Assembly (NCBI RefSeq): GCF_002902345.1
Contig: NZ_PPQB01000015.1
Location: 50,693 to 94,928, forward strand
Origin: Staphylococcus arlettae
GTDB lineage: Bacteria > Bacillota > Bacilli > Staphylococcales > Staphylococcaceae
Reading direction: 5' to 3'
DNA length: 44,236 bases
Numbering within the stretch: the stretch's first letter is position 1; each line of letters opens with the position of its first letter. The position numbers and the translations under genes were made by a program. Positions 32,452 through 41,928 of the stretch are shown here, piece by piece. The notes under the pieces were generated by a model that worked only from the letters and a program-made list of their open reading frames with translations, searched no databases and was not told the DNA's origin.

Positions 32452-32489
32452 AAACACCACCTTTGCAAATTAATGTGAAGGAGGTGTTT
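32452..32489. terminator. Hairpin terminator after the FUSC-type gene
   Basis: AAACACCACCTT (32452-32463) pairs with AAGGAGGTGTTT (32478-32489) with one mismatch. On the minus strand it is followed by TGTTTATTTT, fitting a terminator of the gene ending at 32543. The 486-bp gap from 32057 to 32542 holds this, the gatD terminator, repeat copy 2 and the duplicated terminator arm; I see no gene. Confidence 0.65.
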
Positions 32490-32501
32490 ATGTTTTGAAA
32501 G

Positions 32502-32527
32502 TCTAAGTAAGCATACTTAGTGGTTTT
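32502..32527 (+). repeat. Second copy of the gatD terminator arm
   Basis: CTAAGTA-AGCA-TACTTAG (32502-32519) is a small palindrome running into TGGTTTT. Bases 32515-32527 repeat the 13-base right arm of the gatD terminator (32080-32092). The two bound a segment of about 435 bp. Confidence 0.7.
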
Positions 32528-32542
32528 ACATATGTATTATGA

Positions 32543-33529
32543 TTACGCATAGCGTTCATCTAAAATACGATAAATCAATAAAATTTCGTAAATGATGTGA
32601 CTTTTAAGTTGATGTTCATCGAATTCATCCAGTCCTTTAACTGAATTTTTTAATATAGAAGCACTTTGCTTTTCTCTTTTGAAATGACCTGTTGCTATTA
32701 TTTGATTAATACTATTTGCAATGGATAAGATTGCGTATTTTTCTTCAATATCAAAGCCAATTGCTGTGCGTTTAGGTAGATATATAATGTTCGATAAATG
32801 AGAAATAAAAAGGCGATCTGTTTGTGCTAAAGTTTGAAGTTTTTTAAATTTTATCCATTCTTGCTTATCGTTTTTATGATATGCTAATTCATCGTTTTGA
32901 TAATTAATTAAAGTTTCTATTTTTTTGCTCGCATCTAATAATTGGTTAAGTTGTTGGTTTGACTGTTCGGATTTAAATTGACTGAGTAATAATTGTTGCA
33001 TGCGATTACTATATAAACTGTACATTTTAGACTCAGTCTCTTTAATTAGTTGATCAAGTTGATTATAATATTTTGGGGGCAAGATAATAAAATTGACTAA
33101 TGCCGCAGTACTTAAACCAATAAAGGCAGTTAGTAATCTAGAAAAGAAATTAAAAATATATGCGTCATGTATACCAGGTATCATTGCAACTGCTGTCAAA
33201 GTAGCAACAGTAGTACCTGCATGTAAATTTAAGCGGGTACAAATTAAAATGGTAAACATAGTACTTAACGCATAGGATAATGGAGATTGATCACCGAATA
33301 GGTAAGTAAATATAACAGCTAAAAGTGCACCAATAACAGTGGCAGGTAGTCTTTTGTATCCTTTTTTTATTGACGCTTTTGCAGTAGGTTCAATTGTTAC
33401 GACTGCTGTCAATATAGCAAAAATAGGATTTAAATTTAGCAGCATACAGAAGAGCGCTGTTAAGAATGTTGCTAGTCCTGTTTTAAGTGTACGTGCACCA
33501 ATAATATTTTTATACCATTTATCGTTCAT
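32543..33529 (-). CDS. FUSC/aromatic-acid-exporter family membrane protein
   Basis: The 328-residue protein has about six hydrophobic segments in the first 155 residues and a soluble helical C-terminal half rich in charged residues. The opening (KNIIGARTLKTGLATFLTALFC) and the PTAKASIKKGYKRLPATVIGA stretch are typical of ArAE_1/FUSC proteins. Efflux of aromatic acids or other amphipathic compounds is inferred from the family only. It is monocistronic, divergent from map, with a likely terminator at 32452-32489. Confidence 0.85.
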   Translation of the reverse strand: MNDKWYKNIIGARTLKTGLATFLTALFCMLLNLNPIFAILTAVVTIEPTAKASIKKGYKRLPATVIGALLAVIFTYLFGDQSPLSYALSTMFTILICTRLNLHAGTTVATLTAVAMIPGIHDAYIFNFFSRLLTAFIGLSTAALVNFIILPPKYYNQLDQLIKETESKMYSLYSNRMQQLLLSQFKSEQSNQQLNQLLDASKKIETLINYQNDELAYHKNDKQEWIKFKKLQTLAQTDRLFISHLSNIIYLPKRTAIGFDIEEKYAILSIANSINQIIATGHFKREKQSASILKNSVKGLDEFDEHQLKSHIIYEILLIYRILDERYA

Positions 33530-33670
33530 AGTTCAAAACTCCTAATCATAATAACCAGATGTGTAAAACTGTTTATGTAATTTGAAAAGTTAAAATGTTA
33601 AACTAGTATGTATTCTAATACTGTAAGTTATTATATCAAAATTTTTCTGCTATAATAATAAGTAATATAA

Positions 33671-34447
<777 letters not shown>

Positions 34448-34478
34448 TAATGTTCGGTCTAAAGTCTTAATGTAATAT

Positions 34479-34516
34479 GGTTCCGGAGCCTATAGGATTG
34501 GTTCCGGTAATTTTTT
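34479..34516 (+). terminator. Terminator after map
   Basis: CCGGAGCC (34483-34490) pairs with GGTTCCGG (34500-34507) with one G-U pair, followed by TAATTTTTT. The end of its T-run is the first base of the vra -10 box. Confidence 0.88.
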
Positions 34517-34521
34517 ATAAT
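34516..34521 (+). promoter_or_regulatory. -10 box of the vraUTSR operon
   Basis: A perfect TATAAT lies 28 bp before vraU. No normal -35 box is present: the position is occupied by the map terminator stem. This fits a promoter that needs an activator; VraR activates its own operon in S. aureus. Confidence 0.5.
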
Positions 34522-34549
34522 GAAATCTAATCAATGATGAGGTGGTTTC

Positions 34550-34936
34550 ATGAATTATATTACAACTTATTTAAATCGTGTGTGTCAACAAACAATGGAA
34601 GTTAGTTTAAACACATACCGTGAACATTTAGATCAAAAACTTAAAAGTATCGAACGCTATATTAACTATTTAGTGCAAAAAAGGGACTACATAGGTAAGA
34701 TGATTGACAGTCTCGCATTAAGATTAGAAAATAAATATATCGATATGATTGAAGAAGAATATATTGACTGTGCAGAAGAAATTGAACATGATGATATTGA
34801 AGCAATAAAACAAAAGTTAAATGTAATGGAAGCTGACTATGCACGTATTGAGACAGATTTATCACTACAAGCAAAAGAAAAAATCAACACAGAAACAGAA
34901 TGTGATTTAATCGAACGCATAAGTTTAGTCGCTTAA
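34550..34936 (+). CDS. vraU: VraU, first gene of the cell-wall stress operon
   Basis: This 128-residue soluble, strongly helical and acidic protein has no known activity. It is recognised by sequence and place as the first gene of the vraU-vraT-vraS-vraR operon. The middle (EEEYIDCAEEIEHDDIEAIK) looks coiled-coil forming. The ATG follows GAGGTGG. In S. aureus the equivalent is dispensable for the VraSR response, as far as I recall. Confidence 0.88.
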   Translation: MNYITTYLNRVCQQTMEVSLNTYREHLDQKLKSIERYINYLVQKRDYIGKMIDSLALRLENKYIDMIEEEYIDCAEEIEHDDIEAIKQKLNVMEADYARIETDLSLQAKEKINTETECDLIERISLVA

Positions 34937-34952
34937 AGAAAGGTGGCGAACC

Positions 34953-35654
34953 ATGACACATAAGTATATATCGACAGAGATGTTGATTATCTTTACAGCA
35001 TTGATGATTATAGCCAATTTTTACTATATCTTTTTTGAGAAAATTGGCTTTTTATTAGTGTTGTTATTAGGATGTATCTTAGTTTATGTAGGCTATGTAT
35101 ATTTCCATAAGATAAGAGGGTTGTTATCTTTTTGGATAGGTGTGTTATTAATTGCTTTTACATTGCTATCAAATAAATATACGATCATTATTTTATTTAT
35201 CTTTTTAGTAGCTTTGATTGTAAAGTATCTTATTTACAAATTCAAACCTTTAAAAGTTGTTGCAGCTGAATCTGAAGTGGACAATCCAGAATTTATAAAA
35301 CAAAAATGGTTTGGTGAACAACGTACACCTGTGTATGTATACAAATGGGAAGATTTACAAATACAACATGGTATTGGCGACATACACATTGATATGACAA
35401 AAGCAGCCAACATTAAAGAAAATAATACTATTGTAGTAAGACAACTCATTGGTCGCATTCAAATTATCGTACCACTTAATTACAATTTGAATTTCCATTT
35501 TAGTGCTTTGTACGGCAATGCTTATCTCAATGATAAATCATATAAAATTGAAAATAATAACATTAAAATTAATGAAGAAACCAAAGAAGAAAATTACAAT
35601 GTAAATATATACGTATCTAGTTTAATAGGAGATGTTGAGGTGATTTATAGATGA
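34953..35654 (+). CDS. vraT: VraT (LiaF-like) membrane regulator
   Basis: It works with VraS to sense cell-wall damage; in S. aureus it is needed for full beta-lactam resistance. The 233-residue protein has four membrane segments in the first 105 residues and a cytoplasmic C-terminal LiaF-type beta domain ([33 protein letters not shown]). It follows vraU by 16 bp with AAAGGTGG as ribosome site and overlaps vraS by 4 bp (ATGA). Confidence 0.95.
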   Translation: MTHKYISTEMLIIFTALMIIANFYYIFFEKIGFLLVLLLGCILVYVGYVYFHKIRGLLSFWIGVLLIAFTLLSNKYTIIILFIFLVALIVKYLIYKFKPLKVVAAESEVDNPEFIKQKWFGEQRTPVYVYKWEDLQIQHGIGDIHIDMTKAANIKENNTIVVRQLIGRIQIIVPLNYNLNFHFSALYGNAYLNDKSYKIENNNIKINEETKEENYNVNIYVSSLIGDVEVIYR

Positions 35655-36694
35655 ATCACTACATTAGAGCAATAGGCTCTATGCTAATATTAGTATATAG
35701 TACATTAATTGCTTTTTTCTTTATAGATAAAATATTTGTAAATATTATGTATTTTCAAGGTATGTTTTATACCCAAATATTTGGTATTCCAGTATTTTTA
35801 TTTTTAAATTTGCTCATAATTTTATTATGTATCATTGTAGGATCGGTTTTAGCTTATAAAATAAACCAGCAAAACCATTGGCTACAAACACAAATTGAAC
35901 GTTCAATTGAAGGAGAAACAGTAGGGATTAATGACCAAGATATAGAACTTTATAATGAAACTATAGAGCTCTATCAAACGTTAGTTCCACTCAATCAAGA
36001 AGTACATAAACTGCGAATGAAGACCCAAAATTTAACAAATGAATCTTATAATTTAAACGATGTCAAAGTTAAAAAAATAATCGAAGATGAACGACAAAGA
36101 TTGGCTAGGGAATTACATGATTCAGTGAGTCAGCAACTTTTTGCAGCTAGCATGATGTTATCAGCTATCAAAGAATCTCAATTAACACCACCTTTAGATC
36201 AACAAATCCCTACATTAGAAAAAATGGTACAAGATTCTCAACTAGAAATGAGAGCATTATTACTACATTTAAGACCAATTGGTTTAAAAGATAAGTCTCT
36301 CGGAGAAGGTATTAAAGATTTAGTTGTCGATTTACAGAAAAAAGTACCAATGAAGGTCATACATGACATTGAAGATTTTACTGTACCTAAAGGTATTGAA
36401 GATCATTTGTTTCGTATTACGCAAGAAGCGATATCCAATACATTACGTCATTCCAACGGTACAAAAGTAACAATTGAATTATTTAATCAAGAAGCATATT
36501 TATTATTACGTATTCAAGATAACGGTATTGGTTTTAACGTAGATGATAAAGCTGAACAAAGTTATGGATTGAAAAATATGCGGGAGCGTGCATTAGAAAT
36601 AGGTGCCACATTCCATATTGTATCGCTGCCTGATTCAGGTACTAGAATAGAAGTGAAAGCACCATTAGATAAGGAGGATATAGATGCCAATTAA
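35651..36694 (+). CDS. vraS: Sensor histidine kinase VraS
   Basis: This NarL/LiaS-type sensor reacts to cell-wall antibiotics and phosphorylates VraR. The 347-residue protein has two membrane segments (about 11-30 and 46-69) with a very short outer loop, so it probably senses within the membrane or through VraT. The phospho-acceptor is His156 in [12 protein letters not shown], and the ATPase part shows [16 protein letters not shown] and [10 protein letters not shown]. It overlaps vraR by 11 bp. Confidence 0.98.
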   Translation: MNHYIRAIGSMLILVYSTLIAFFFIDKIFVNIMYFQGMFYTQIFGIPVFLFLNLLIILLCIIVGSVLAYKINQQNHWLQTQIERSIEGETVGINDQDIELYNETIELYQTLVPLNQEVHKLRMKTQNLTNESYNLNDVKVKKIIEDERQRLARELHDSVSQQLFAASMMLSAIKESQLTPPLDQQIPTLEKMVQDSQLEMRALLLHLRPIGLKDKSLGEGIKDLVVDLQKKVPMKVIHDIEDFTVPKGIEDHLFRITQEAISNTLRHSNGTKVTIELFNQEAYLLLRIQDNGIGFNVDDKAEQSYGLKNMRERALEIGATFHIVSLPDSGTRIEVKAPLDKEDIDAN

Positions 36695-37313
36695 AGTATT
36701 ATTTGTAGATGACCATGAAATGGTTCGGATTGGAATTTCTAGTTATTTATCAACACAACAAGATATAGAAGTAGTAGGCGAAGGTAAGTCAGGTAATGAA
36801 GCAATTGAATTAGCACATAAGTTACAACCCGATTTAATACTAATGGATTTAGTTATGGATGATATGGATGGGGTAGATGCAACTGCGCAAGTAAAAAAAG
36901 ACTTACCGCAAATTAAAGTAGTTATGTTAACAAGTTATATAGAAGATAATGAAGTATATCGTGCGTTAGATTCAGGTGTAGATAGCTATATTTTAAAAAC
37001 TACAAGTGCAAGTGATATTGCCGAAGCGGTGCGTAAGACATATCATGGTGAGGCTGTGTTTGAAGCAGAAGTATTAGTGAAAATGCGTAATCGTATGAAA
37101 CAACGTGCTGAGCTTTATGAGATGTTGACAGAGCGAGAGATGGAAATATTATTGTTAATTGCTAAAGGTTATTCTAACCAAGAAATTGCTAGCGCATCAC
37201 ACATTACTATTAAAACAGTTAAAACACACGTAAGTAATATATTAAGTAAATTAGAAGTACAAGACCGTACACAAGCAGTAATCTATGCATTCCAACATAA
37301 TTTAATTCAATAA
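36684..37313 (+). CDS. vraR: Response regulator VraR
   Basis: This NarL-family activator drives the cell-wall stress regulon. In the 209-residue protein the acidic pocket is Asp9-Asp10, the phosphorylation site is Asp55 (LMDLVMDD), the switch Thr is in MLTSY and Lys is in YILKTTS. The C-terminal LuxR helix-turn-helix runs from [18 protein letters not shown] to [12 protein letters not shown]. The ribosome site GGAGG lies inside vraS. A bidirectional terminator follows directly. Confidence 0.99.
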   Translation: MPIKVLFVDDHEMVRIGISSYLSTQQDIEVVGEGKSGNEAIELAHKLQPDLILMDLVMDDMDGVDATAQVKKDLPQIKVVMLTSYIEDNEVYRALDSGVDSYILKTTSASDIAEAVRKTYHGEAVFEAEVLVKMRNRMKQRAELYEMLTEREMEILLLIAKGYSNQEIASASHITIKTVKTHVSNILSKLEVQDRTQAVIYAFQHNLIQ

Positions 37314-37367
37314 AAAAAGCAGGTCACCGGCATTTTAGATAAATGCGAGGTGACCTGCTTTTTTTAT
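37312..37367. terminator. Bidirectional terminator between vraR and the YihY-type gene
   Basis: AAAGCAGGTCACC (37316-37328) pairs perfectly with GGTGACCTGCTTT (37349-37361), with an inner GCATTT/AAATGC stem. A-run and T-run flank it, so it works in both directions for the convergent genes. Confidence 0.95.
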
Positions 37368-37375
37368 TATATAAC

Positions 37376-38455
37376 TTAAGAAAAATTAGCTTTGTCATCT
37401 TTATTTTGTTCAATAGCTTGCATTGTGCGTTCTTCAGGTGTTGGTCCTGAGATAATTTTACGTTGGTGAATAATTGCATTAATTTCAGCACCGATAATAA
37501 TAATAAAACCAGTAATATATAACCAAAGCATTAAAATGATAATCCCTGCAATACTACCGTATGTTTTAGAATAATTCGAGAAATTAGAAACGTAATAGCC
37601 GAATAAAAATGACCCTACTATAAAGACAATCGTCGCAAATACAGCTCCTGGAATAACAGAAGATATTTTAATTTTGACATTAGGGGCTAATGTATATAGC
37701 ACCATAAATGCCAATAAGACGATAATAAATGGTAACACAATACGAACAATACTAAAGAGCCAACTGATTTGTTCTCCTAGACCTAGAGGTCCAAATAATA
37801 ATGAACCAATTTGTTCGCCAAATGCTGGTAAAATCATGGCAATTGGTAAAATAATAATCATGGCTAATGTGAAAACGACGCTTAATAATTTAGCAACGAC
37901 GAAATTACGACTATCTTCAACATCATAGGCAACATTAAATGAATTCATTAATGCTGTCATACCGTTAGATGCAGACCACAGAGATAAAATTAAACCAACA
38001 GATAGTAAGCCGCCACTGGCATTATCCATTATGTCTGATATTAAATGAGATACTTGTTCAGCATAGTCGGGTGGCACGTTTTGGCTTATCATATTTTGAA
38101 TTGTTTCTTGCTTTACGCCAACTACAGGTACGATTGTTAATAGAAAGATTAACATTGGGAAAAGAGAAAGCATAAAGTAATATGATAATTGTGCCGCTAA
38201 ACCAGATGCATCGTCTTTACCAATTCGATAAACTAAATACGACAAAAAGTTCGAATCTTTTGTATATTTGGCTGGCTTATTTATACGTGAGACAAAGAAT
38301 GCTTGGTTGTCTTTTTTAGTATCTTTGGAGTGGAATTCATTAGGTGTAACGTATGTACGATCAGTTTCAACCTTGTTAGACTTGTTATTTTTATTATGTT
38401 CCTTATTTTTAATAGAATTTAAAAATTTAGAAGTTGTAGGTTTGTTCTTTGACAT
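37376..38455 (-). CDS. YihY/BrkB-family membrane protein
   Basis: The 359-residue protein has about six membrane segments between residues 95 and 335, after a long charged N-terminal tail of about 65 residues rich in Lys and Asn. The family (once misnamed ribonuclease BN) has the pattern ASGLAAQLSYYFMLSLFPMLI and LWSASNGMTALMNSFNVAYD, both seen here. No activity is established; the old RNase BN claim is not supported for this family. The ATG has AAGGAG upstream. It ends at the shared terminator with vraR. Confidence 0.92.
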   Translation of the reverse strand: MSKNKPTTSKFLNSIKNKEHNKNNKSNKVETDRTYVTPNEFHSKDTKKDNQAFFVSRINKPAKYTKDSNFLSYLVYRIGKDDASGLAAQLSYYFMLSLFPMLIFLLTIVPVVGVKQETIQNMISQNVPPDYAEQVSHLISDIMDNASGGLLSVGLILSLWSASNGMTALMNSFNVAYDVEDSRNFVVAKLLSVVFTLAMIIILPIAMILPAFGEQIGSLLFGPLGLGEQISWLFSIVRIVLPFIIVLLAFMVLYTLAPNVKIKISSVIPGAVFATIVFIVGSFLFGYYVSNFSNYSKTYGSIAGIIILMLWLYITGFIIIIGAEINAIIHQRKIISGPTPEERTMQAIEQNKDDKANFS

Positions 38456-38605
38456 ATCTGATCTCCTTAACTTTTTAATAACTACTAATAATATACTGTA
38501 TAAATTAAAATAGGTAAATACATTATTATGATATTAAAAAATAATTGTTAACCATATAAAATTTTAAGACAATGTAAATAATAACAGTGCGATAATTGTT
38601 TAGTA

Positions 38606-38638
38606 AAAGGCTGGGACATTATAAATGTTCCAGCCTTA
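38606..38638 (-). terminator. Terminator after ytxH-like gene
   Basis: AAGGCTGGGACATT (38607-38620) pairs with AATGTTCCAGCCTT (38624-38637) with one G-U pair. It is the standard staphylococcal GGCTGGGACA hairpin and lies downstream of the ptpA operon. The rest of the 279-bp gap (38456-38734) is AT-rich with no gene seen. Confidence 0.75.
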
Positions 38639-38734
38639 ATGAATGTATTGAATATAAATTCTATGCTCAAGATTAAAGCACGAGCTTGTTAAATACGTGA
38701 TCAAGTCATTGCATAGCTCATGCTATAGAGAAAC

Positions 38735-39019
38735 TTAACCATTAAGACGGTTATTTTTCTTTTCTACAAATGTATCTTTAGCATCTTTTAAAGATTTTTC
38801 TAATTCAGGATTATTACGTCTGATTTCTTCAATCGCATCTTTCCAATATAGAACTTCATCTTTAATATTGCTAATTGCAGATGGTTTGCTTTGACGGTTA
38901 CCGTTTTTAGCATCTTGAATAGATTGTTTTAATGATTCACGTGTTGATTTGTCAGCTAAAGTAGCTGCGCCGCCAATAACTGCACCTAATAATATACCTG
39001 GAACTAATTTATTTTTCAT
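38735..39019 (-). CDS. YtxH-like small membrane-associated protein
   Basis: This 94-residue protein begins with a short Gly/Ala-rich hydrophobic segment (LVPGILLGAVIGGAATLAD) and continues as a charged helix, the layout of YtxH general-stress proteins. No activity is known. It starts 6 bp after ptpA ends, and its GAGAGGGG site overlaps the end of ptpA, so it is translated from the same message. Confidence 0.82.
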   Translation of the reverse strand: MKNKLVPGILLGAVIGGAATLADKSTRESLKQSIQDAKNGNRQSKPSAISNIKDEVLYWKDAIEEIRRNNPELEKSLKDAKDTFVEKKNNRLNG

Positions 39020-39025
39020 TGTGTG

Positions 39026-39490
39026 TTACCCCTCTCTTAAGTTAGCGTCTTTTACAATATAATCAATTAAGTTATCACAAGCTGATTGTACCATTTCAAA
39101 AACACCTTCAAAGTTATTAGTGTAATAAGGATCTGGTACATCACTTTCTTCCATACTACTAAATTCTAGTAATTTGAACAACTTTCCTTTGATAGATGGA
39201 TTAATTTTTTTAATATTTTCGACATTACTTTGGTCCATCGCTATAATATAGTCGAAATCATCATTCGGTTCAAACAATTCACTAATCATTCCATCAGTTG
39301 GAATATTTTGACTTTGCAATATTTGTTGCGTACCTTCGTGTGGTGGTTGACCTAAATTCCATTTACCCGTTCCACGAGATTTTACACGTATCCCCGTGAT
39401 GTTTCTATCTTGTAAGCGTTGCTTCATAATACCTTCTGCCATCGGAGAACGGCAAATATTGCCTAAACAGACAAATGCAACTGTTACCAT
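39026..39490 (-). CDS. ptpA: Low-molecular-weight protein tyrosine phosphatase
   Basis: It removes phosphate from protein tyrosine. The 154-residue protein has the P-loop CLGNICRS with catalytic Cys8 and Arg14, and the general-acid DPYY loop in SDVPDPYYTN near residue 120. In S. aureus PtpA is secreted in macrophages by a leaderless route; no signal peptide is present here either. GGAGG precedes the ATG. It shares an operon with the ytxH-like gene. Confidence 0.96.
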   Translation of the reverse strand: MVTVAFVCLGNICRSPMAEGIMKQRLQDRNITGIRVKSRGTGKWNLGQPPHEGTQQILQSQNIPTDGMISELFEPNDDFDYIIAMDQSNVENIKKINPSIKGKLFKLLEFSSMEESDVPDPYYTNNFEGVFEMVQSACDNLIDYIVKDANLREG

Positions 39491-39574
39491 AACTGATTAC
39501 CTCCATATTAATTACTACATACACCTATTTTACCGGTTTTTTAAGTATTTCTAAAGCTGAATCGTAATAAAAAT

Positions 39575-39602
39575 TTTACATGATTGCATTATTTGATAAA
39601 AT
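39575..39602 (+). promoter_or_regulatory. Promoter of the DUF1128-ampS operon
   Basis: TTTACA (39575-39580) and TAAAAT (39597-39602) match 5 of 6 bases each of the sigma-A consensus, with 16-bp spacing. The start codon is 24 bp after the -10 box. Confidence 0.6.
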
Positions 39603-39625
39603 AAATTGATAAAGAGGTGATATAA

Positions 39626-39829
39626 ATGACTAATAAAAATGAACAAATGATAATAGAAATTAGAGAGCGTCTAAATTTAGTTAATCAAAGCGTCATTGAC
39701 CCAGCTAAATTTGAAGATGCAGATGAAAAAGAAATACAGGAAATTCATAGTTATGTAACAACGAAATCTTCATTTACACCAAGTGAAGCGACTGCTATTG
39801 CGGATGCATTAGGCCAAATACGTAAATAA
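39626..39829 (+). CDS. DUF1128 (UPF0435) protein
   Basis: This 67-residue soluble protein is of unknown function and belongs to a family found across Bacillales (Bacillus YfkK). It is helical and acidic with no special motif beyond [15 protein letters not shown]. The ATG follows AAAGAGGTGAT. It lies 11 bp before ampS with a promoter upstream and so is probably cotranscribed with it. Confidence 0.9.
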   Translation: MTNKNEQMIIEIRERLNLVNQSVIDPAKFEDADEKEIQEIHSYVTTKSSFTPSEATAIADALGQIRK

Positions 39830-39840
39830 GGAGTGTTAGC

Positions 39841-41079
39841 ATGTCTGACTTACAATATAAATTACAACAATACGCTCAACTATTAGTTGATGTAGGAATG
39901 AATGTACAACAAAATCAACCAGTATATATTCGCTCTAGTGTTGATGCATTAGAATTAACGCATTACATAGTTGAAGCAGCTTATAAAAGAGGTGCTTCAG
40001 ATGTCAAAGTCGAATACAGTGATGATCGTTTGACACGTTTAAAATTTGAACATGAAACAACTGAACATTTTGAACATAATGAAGTTAAATCTTATGAAGT
40101 AGATAAAAGAATGGATTATGCACAACGTGGTGCTGCAAATTTAGCACTTATAACGCAAGATCCGGAATTATTAAATGGCATTGAAGCTGACAAATTAGCA
40201 ACATTTCAAAAGGAATATAGTCTTGCATATAAAGGATATATGGAAGCAAGTCAAAAAAATGAATTTCCGTGGTGTGTTGCAGCATACCCGTCTAAAGCTT
40301 GGGCCAAAAAAGTATATCCTGAATTATCCGAAGAAGAGGCATATTCTAAGTTTATTGATGAAGTACTCGATATTGTAAGAGTGGATGGTAATGATCCTAC
40401 TGAAAATTGGCAACAACATGTCGCTAATTTAAGTAAACATGCTGAAAGACTACAAGCTAAAAATTATTCGGTATTAAGATATGAATCAGAAGGTACAGAT
40501 TTAACTATTGGTTTACCAGAGGGGCATATATGGGAAGATGCTACGAGTTATACAAGTAATGGACAAGCCTTTGTCGCTAATATACCAACTGAAGAAGTGT
40601 TTACTGCACCACATCGTGAACGTGTTAATGGCTATGTTACGAATAAATTACCATTAAGTCATAATGGAAATATTATAGATGGCTTTAAGTTAACTTTTAA
40701 AGATGGAGTAGTAGTTGATGTTGTTGCAGAACAGGGTGAAGAAGCTTTGAAAACTTTATTATCTACAGATGAGGGCGCTAAGCGCTTAGGCGAAGTTGCT
40801 TTAGTGCCAGATGATTCACCGATTTCTAATCGTAATACTGTGTTTTTCAATACACTGTTTGATGAAAATGCTTCTTGTCATATCGCATTAGGTTCAGCAT
40901 ATGGTTTCAATATTGAAAATGGAACAGAAATGACAACTGAAGAAAAAGTTGCGAGTGGATTAAACGACTCATTGATTCATGTTGATTTTATGATTGGTAG
41001 TGCTGACTTAACTATCTATGGAATCACACAAGATGGAACAGAAGAACTTGTTTTTGAACAAGGTAATTGGGCTAAGTAA
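39841..41079 (+). CDS. ampS: Aminopeptidase AmpS (M29 family)
   Basis: This metal-dependent thermophilic-type aminopeptidase frees N-terminal residues from peptides in the cytoplasm. The 412-residue length matches the family. Likely metal-site motifs are in the C-terminal half: [13 protein letters not shown] (Glu and following loop), [14 protein letters not shown], and [14 protein letters not shown] lies before the ATG. There is a 39-bp gap with no terminator before the thioesterase gene. Confidence 0.96.
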   Translation: MSDLQYKLQQYAQLLVDVGMNVQQNQPVYIRSSVDALELTHYIVEAAYKRGASDVKVEYSDDRLTRLKFEHETTEHFEHNEVKSYEVDKRMDYAQRGAANLALITQDPELLNGIEADKLATFQKEYSLAYKGYMEASQKNEFPWCVAAYPSKAWAKKVYPELSEEEAYSKFIDEVLDIVRVDGNDPTENWQQHVANLSKHAERLQAKNYSVLRYESEGTDLTIGLPEGHIWEDATSYTSNGQAFVANIPTEEVFTAPHRERVNGYVTNKLPLSHNGNIIDGFKLTFKDGVVVDVVAEQGEEALKTLLSTDEGAKRLGEVALVPDDSPISNRNTVFFNTLFDENASCHIALGSAYGFNIENGTEMTTEEKVASGLNDSLIHVDFMIGSADLTIYGITQDGTEELVFEQGNWAK

Positions 41080-41118
41080 GCATAATAGTTAATTCACGCA
41101 CGGGGAAGGGAAATGATT

Positions 41119-41640
41119 ATGAAAAATAGAGCAAGCAAACCAATGTCTGAAGCTAGAAGCGTTAAAGCTCGACAAGTATTTCCACAGGACACGAATCATC
41201 ACCATACAATGTTTGGTGGCACATTAATGGCCAATATTGATGAGATTGCCGCCATTACTGCTATGAAACATGCAAATGCACAAGTTGTAACAGCATCAAC
41301 GGACTCTGTAGACTTTTTAATGCCGATTAAAACAGGTGCAATTTTATCATATGAGTCAATGGTTAGTTACGCTGGTAGCACATCAATGGAAGTATGTGTT
41401 CAAATTATAATTGAAGATTTAATTAAAGGTGAGCGCCAATTAGGAGCATTAAGTTTTCTTACTTTTGTCGCTTTGGATGATGATGGAAAGCCAACAACCA
41501 TTCCTGAAGTGTATCCGGAAACAGAAACAGAAAAATGGTTTTACGACTCTGCTAATATTCGAGTTAAACGTAGAAAAGAGCGTAGAATCGAAAGTAAAGA
41601 TACAATTGAATTTTTAGAGAAAGTACAACACATAGAATAG
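41119..41640 (+). CDS. Acyl-CoA thioesterase (hotdog fold, YkhA-like)
   Basis: It hydrolyses acyl-CoA to free acid and CoA. The 173-residue protein has the hotdog pattern FPQDTNHHHTMFGGTLMANI with the helix after it, and the ASTDSVDFLMPI strand typical of the 4HBT family. I place the start at the ATG at 41119, 8 bases after GGAAGGG; the ATG at 41113 (adding MI) is only 2 bases from that site. Substrate range is unknown. It is likely cotranscribed with ampS. Confidence 0.9.
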   Translation: MKNRASKPMSEARSVKARQVFPQDTNHHHTMFGGTLMANIDEIAAITAMKHANAQVVTASTDSVDFLMPIKTGAILSYESMVSYAGSTSMEVCVQIIIEDLIKGERQLGALSFLTFVALDDDGKPTTIPEVYPETETEKWFYDSANIRVKRRKERRIESKDTIEFLEKVQHIE

Positions 41641-41723
41641 TTAGTAAAAATTAAAGTAGAAGAGAGTGGGGCAGCAAACTGATGTTATTTAACACATTTT
41701 CGTCCTACCTTGGAAAATGAGAG

Positions 41724-41750
41724 GCCGAGTCAATCCAATGATATCTCGGC
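41724..41750 (+). repeat. Hairpin in the thioesterase-yfkAB gap
   Basis: GCCGAG (41724-41729) pairs with CTCGGC (41745-41750). It follows a GTGGGGCAG stretch (about 41667) like the staphylococcal GTGGGACAG intergenic repeat. The 288-bp gap (41641-41928) holds only such non-coding elements. Confidence 0.5.
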
Positions 41751-41756
41751 ATTTAA

Positions 41757-41805
41757 AACATAACCAAACCTTAGGTGAATTCACTTAAGGTTTGGTTATT
41801 TATAT
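41757..41805. terminator. Bidirectional terminator between thioesterase and yfkAB
   Basis: ATAACCAAACCTTA (41760-41773) pairs with TAAGGTTTGGTTAT (41786-41799), and GTGAATTCAC forms the loop end. T-rich sequence follows on plus (TTTATAT) and on minus (GTTTTAAAT). Confidence 0.85.
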
Positions 41806-41831
41806 CTATTGATTTATTTTTTGTTTCATAT

Positions 41832-41889
41832 GGGCAGTGCTTACGAAAAGCGTACACAAAGACTGCCAACAAATTTATTGACAGTCTTT
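41832..41889 (-). repeat. Terminator-headed intergenic repeat, copy 3
   Basis: Read on the minus strand, a hairpin with AAAGACTGTC and GGCAGTCTTT arms (41858-41889) is followed by GTGTACGCTTTTCG and GCACTGCC. It is a degraded copy of the repeat at 6066 and 32096, and its head is placed to end the yfkAB transcript. Confidence 0.7.
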
Positions 41890-41928
41890 GAAGTGGGACA
41901 AATCAATGATATCCCAGATATTTTATAA

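Noticed and set aside
32474..32495. Strong ribosome site (GAAGGAGGTG) followed by ATG TTT TGA, like a toxin-gene start
   Set aside because: The frame stops after two codons, and the site is the right arm of a hairpin that serves as terminator for the gene on the other strand. No Fst-like peptide follows in any frame.
34550..37313. vraUTSR as a novel signalling system
   Set aside because: All four genes match the known staphylococcal cell-wall stress operon in order and key residues.
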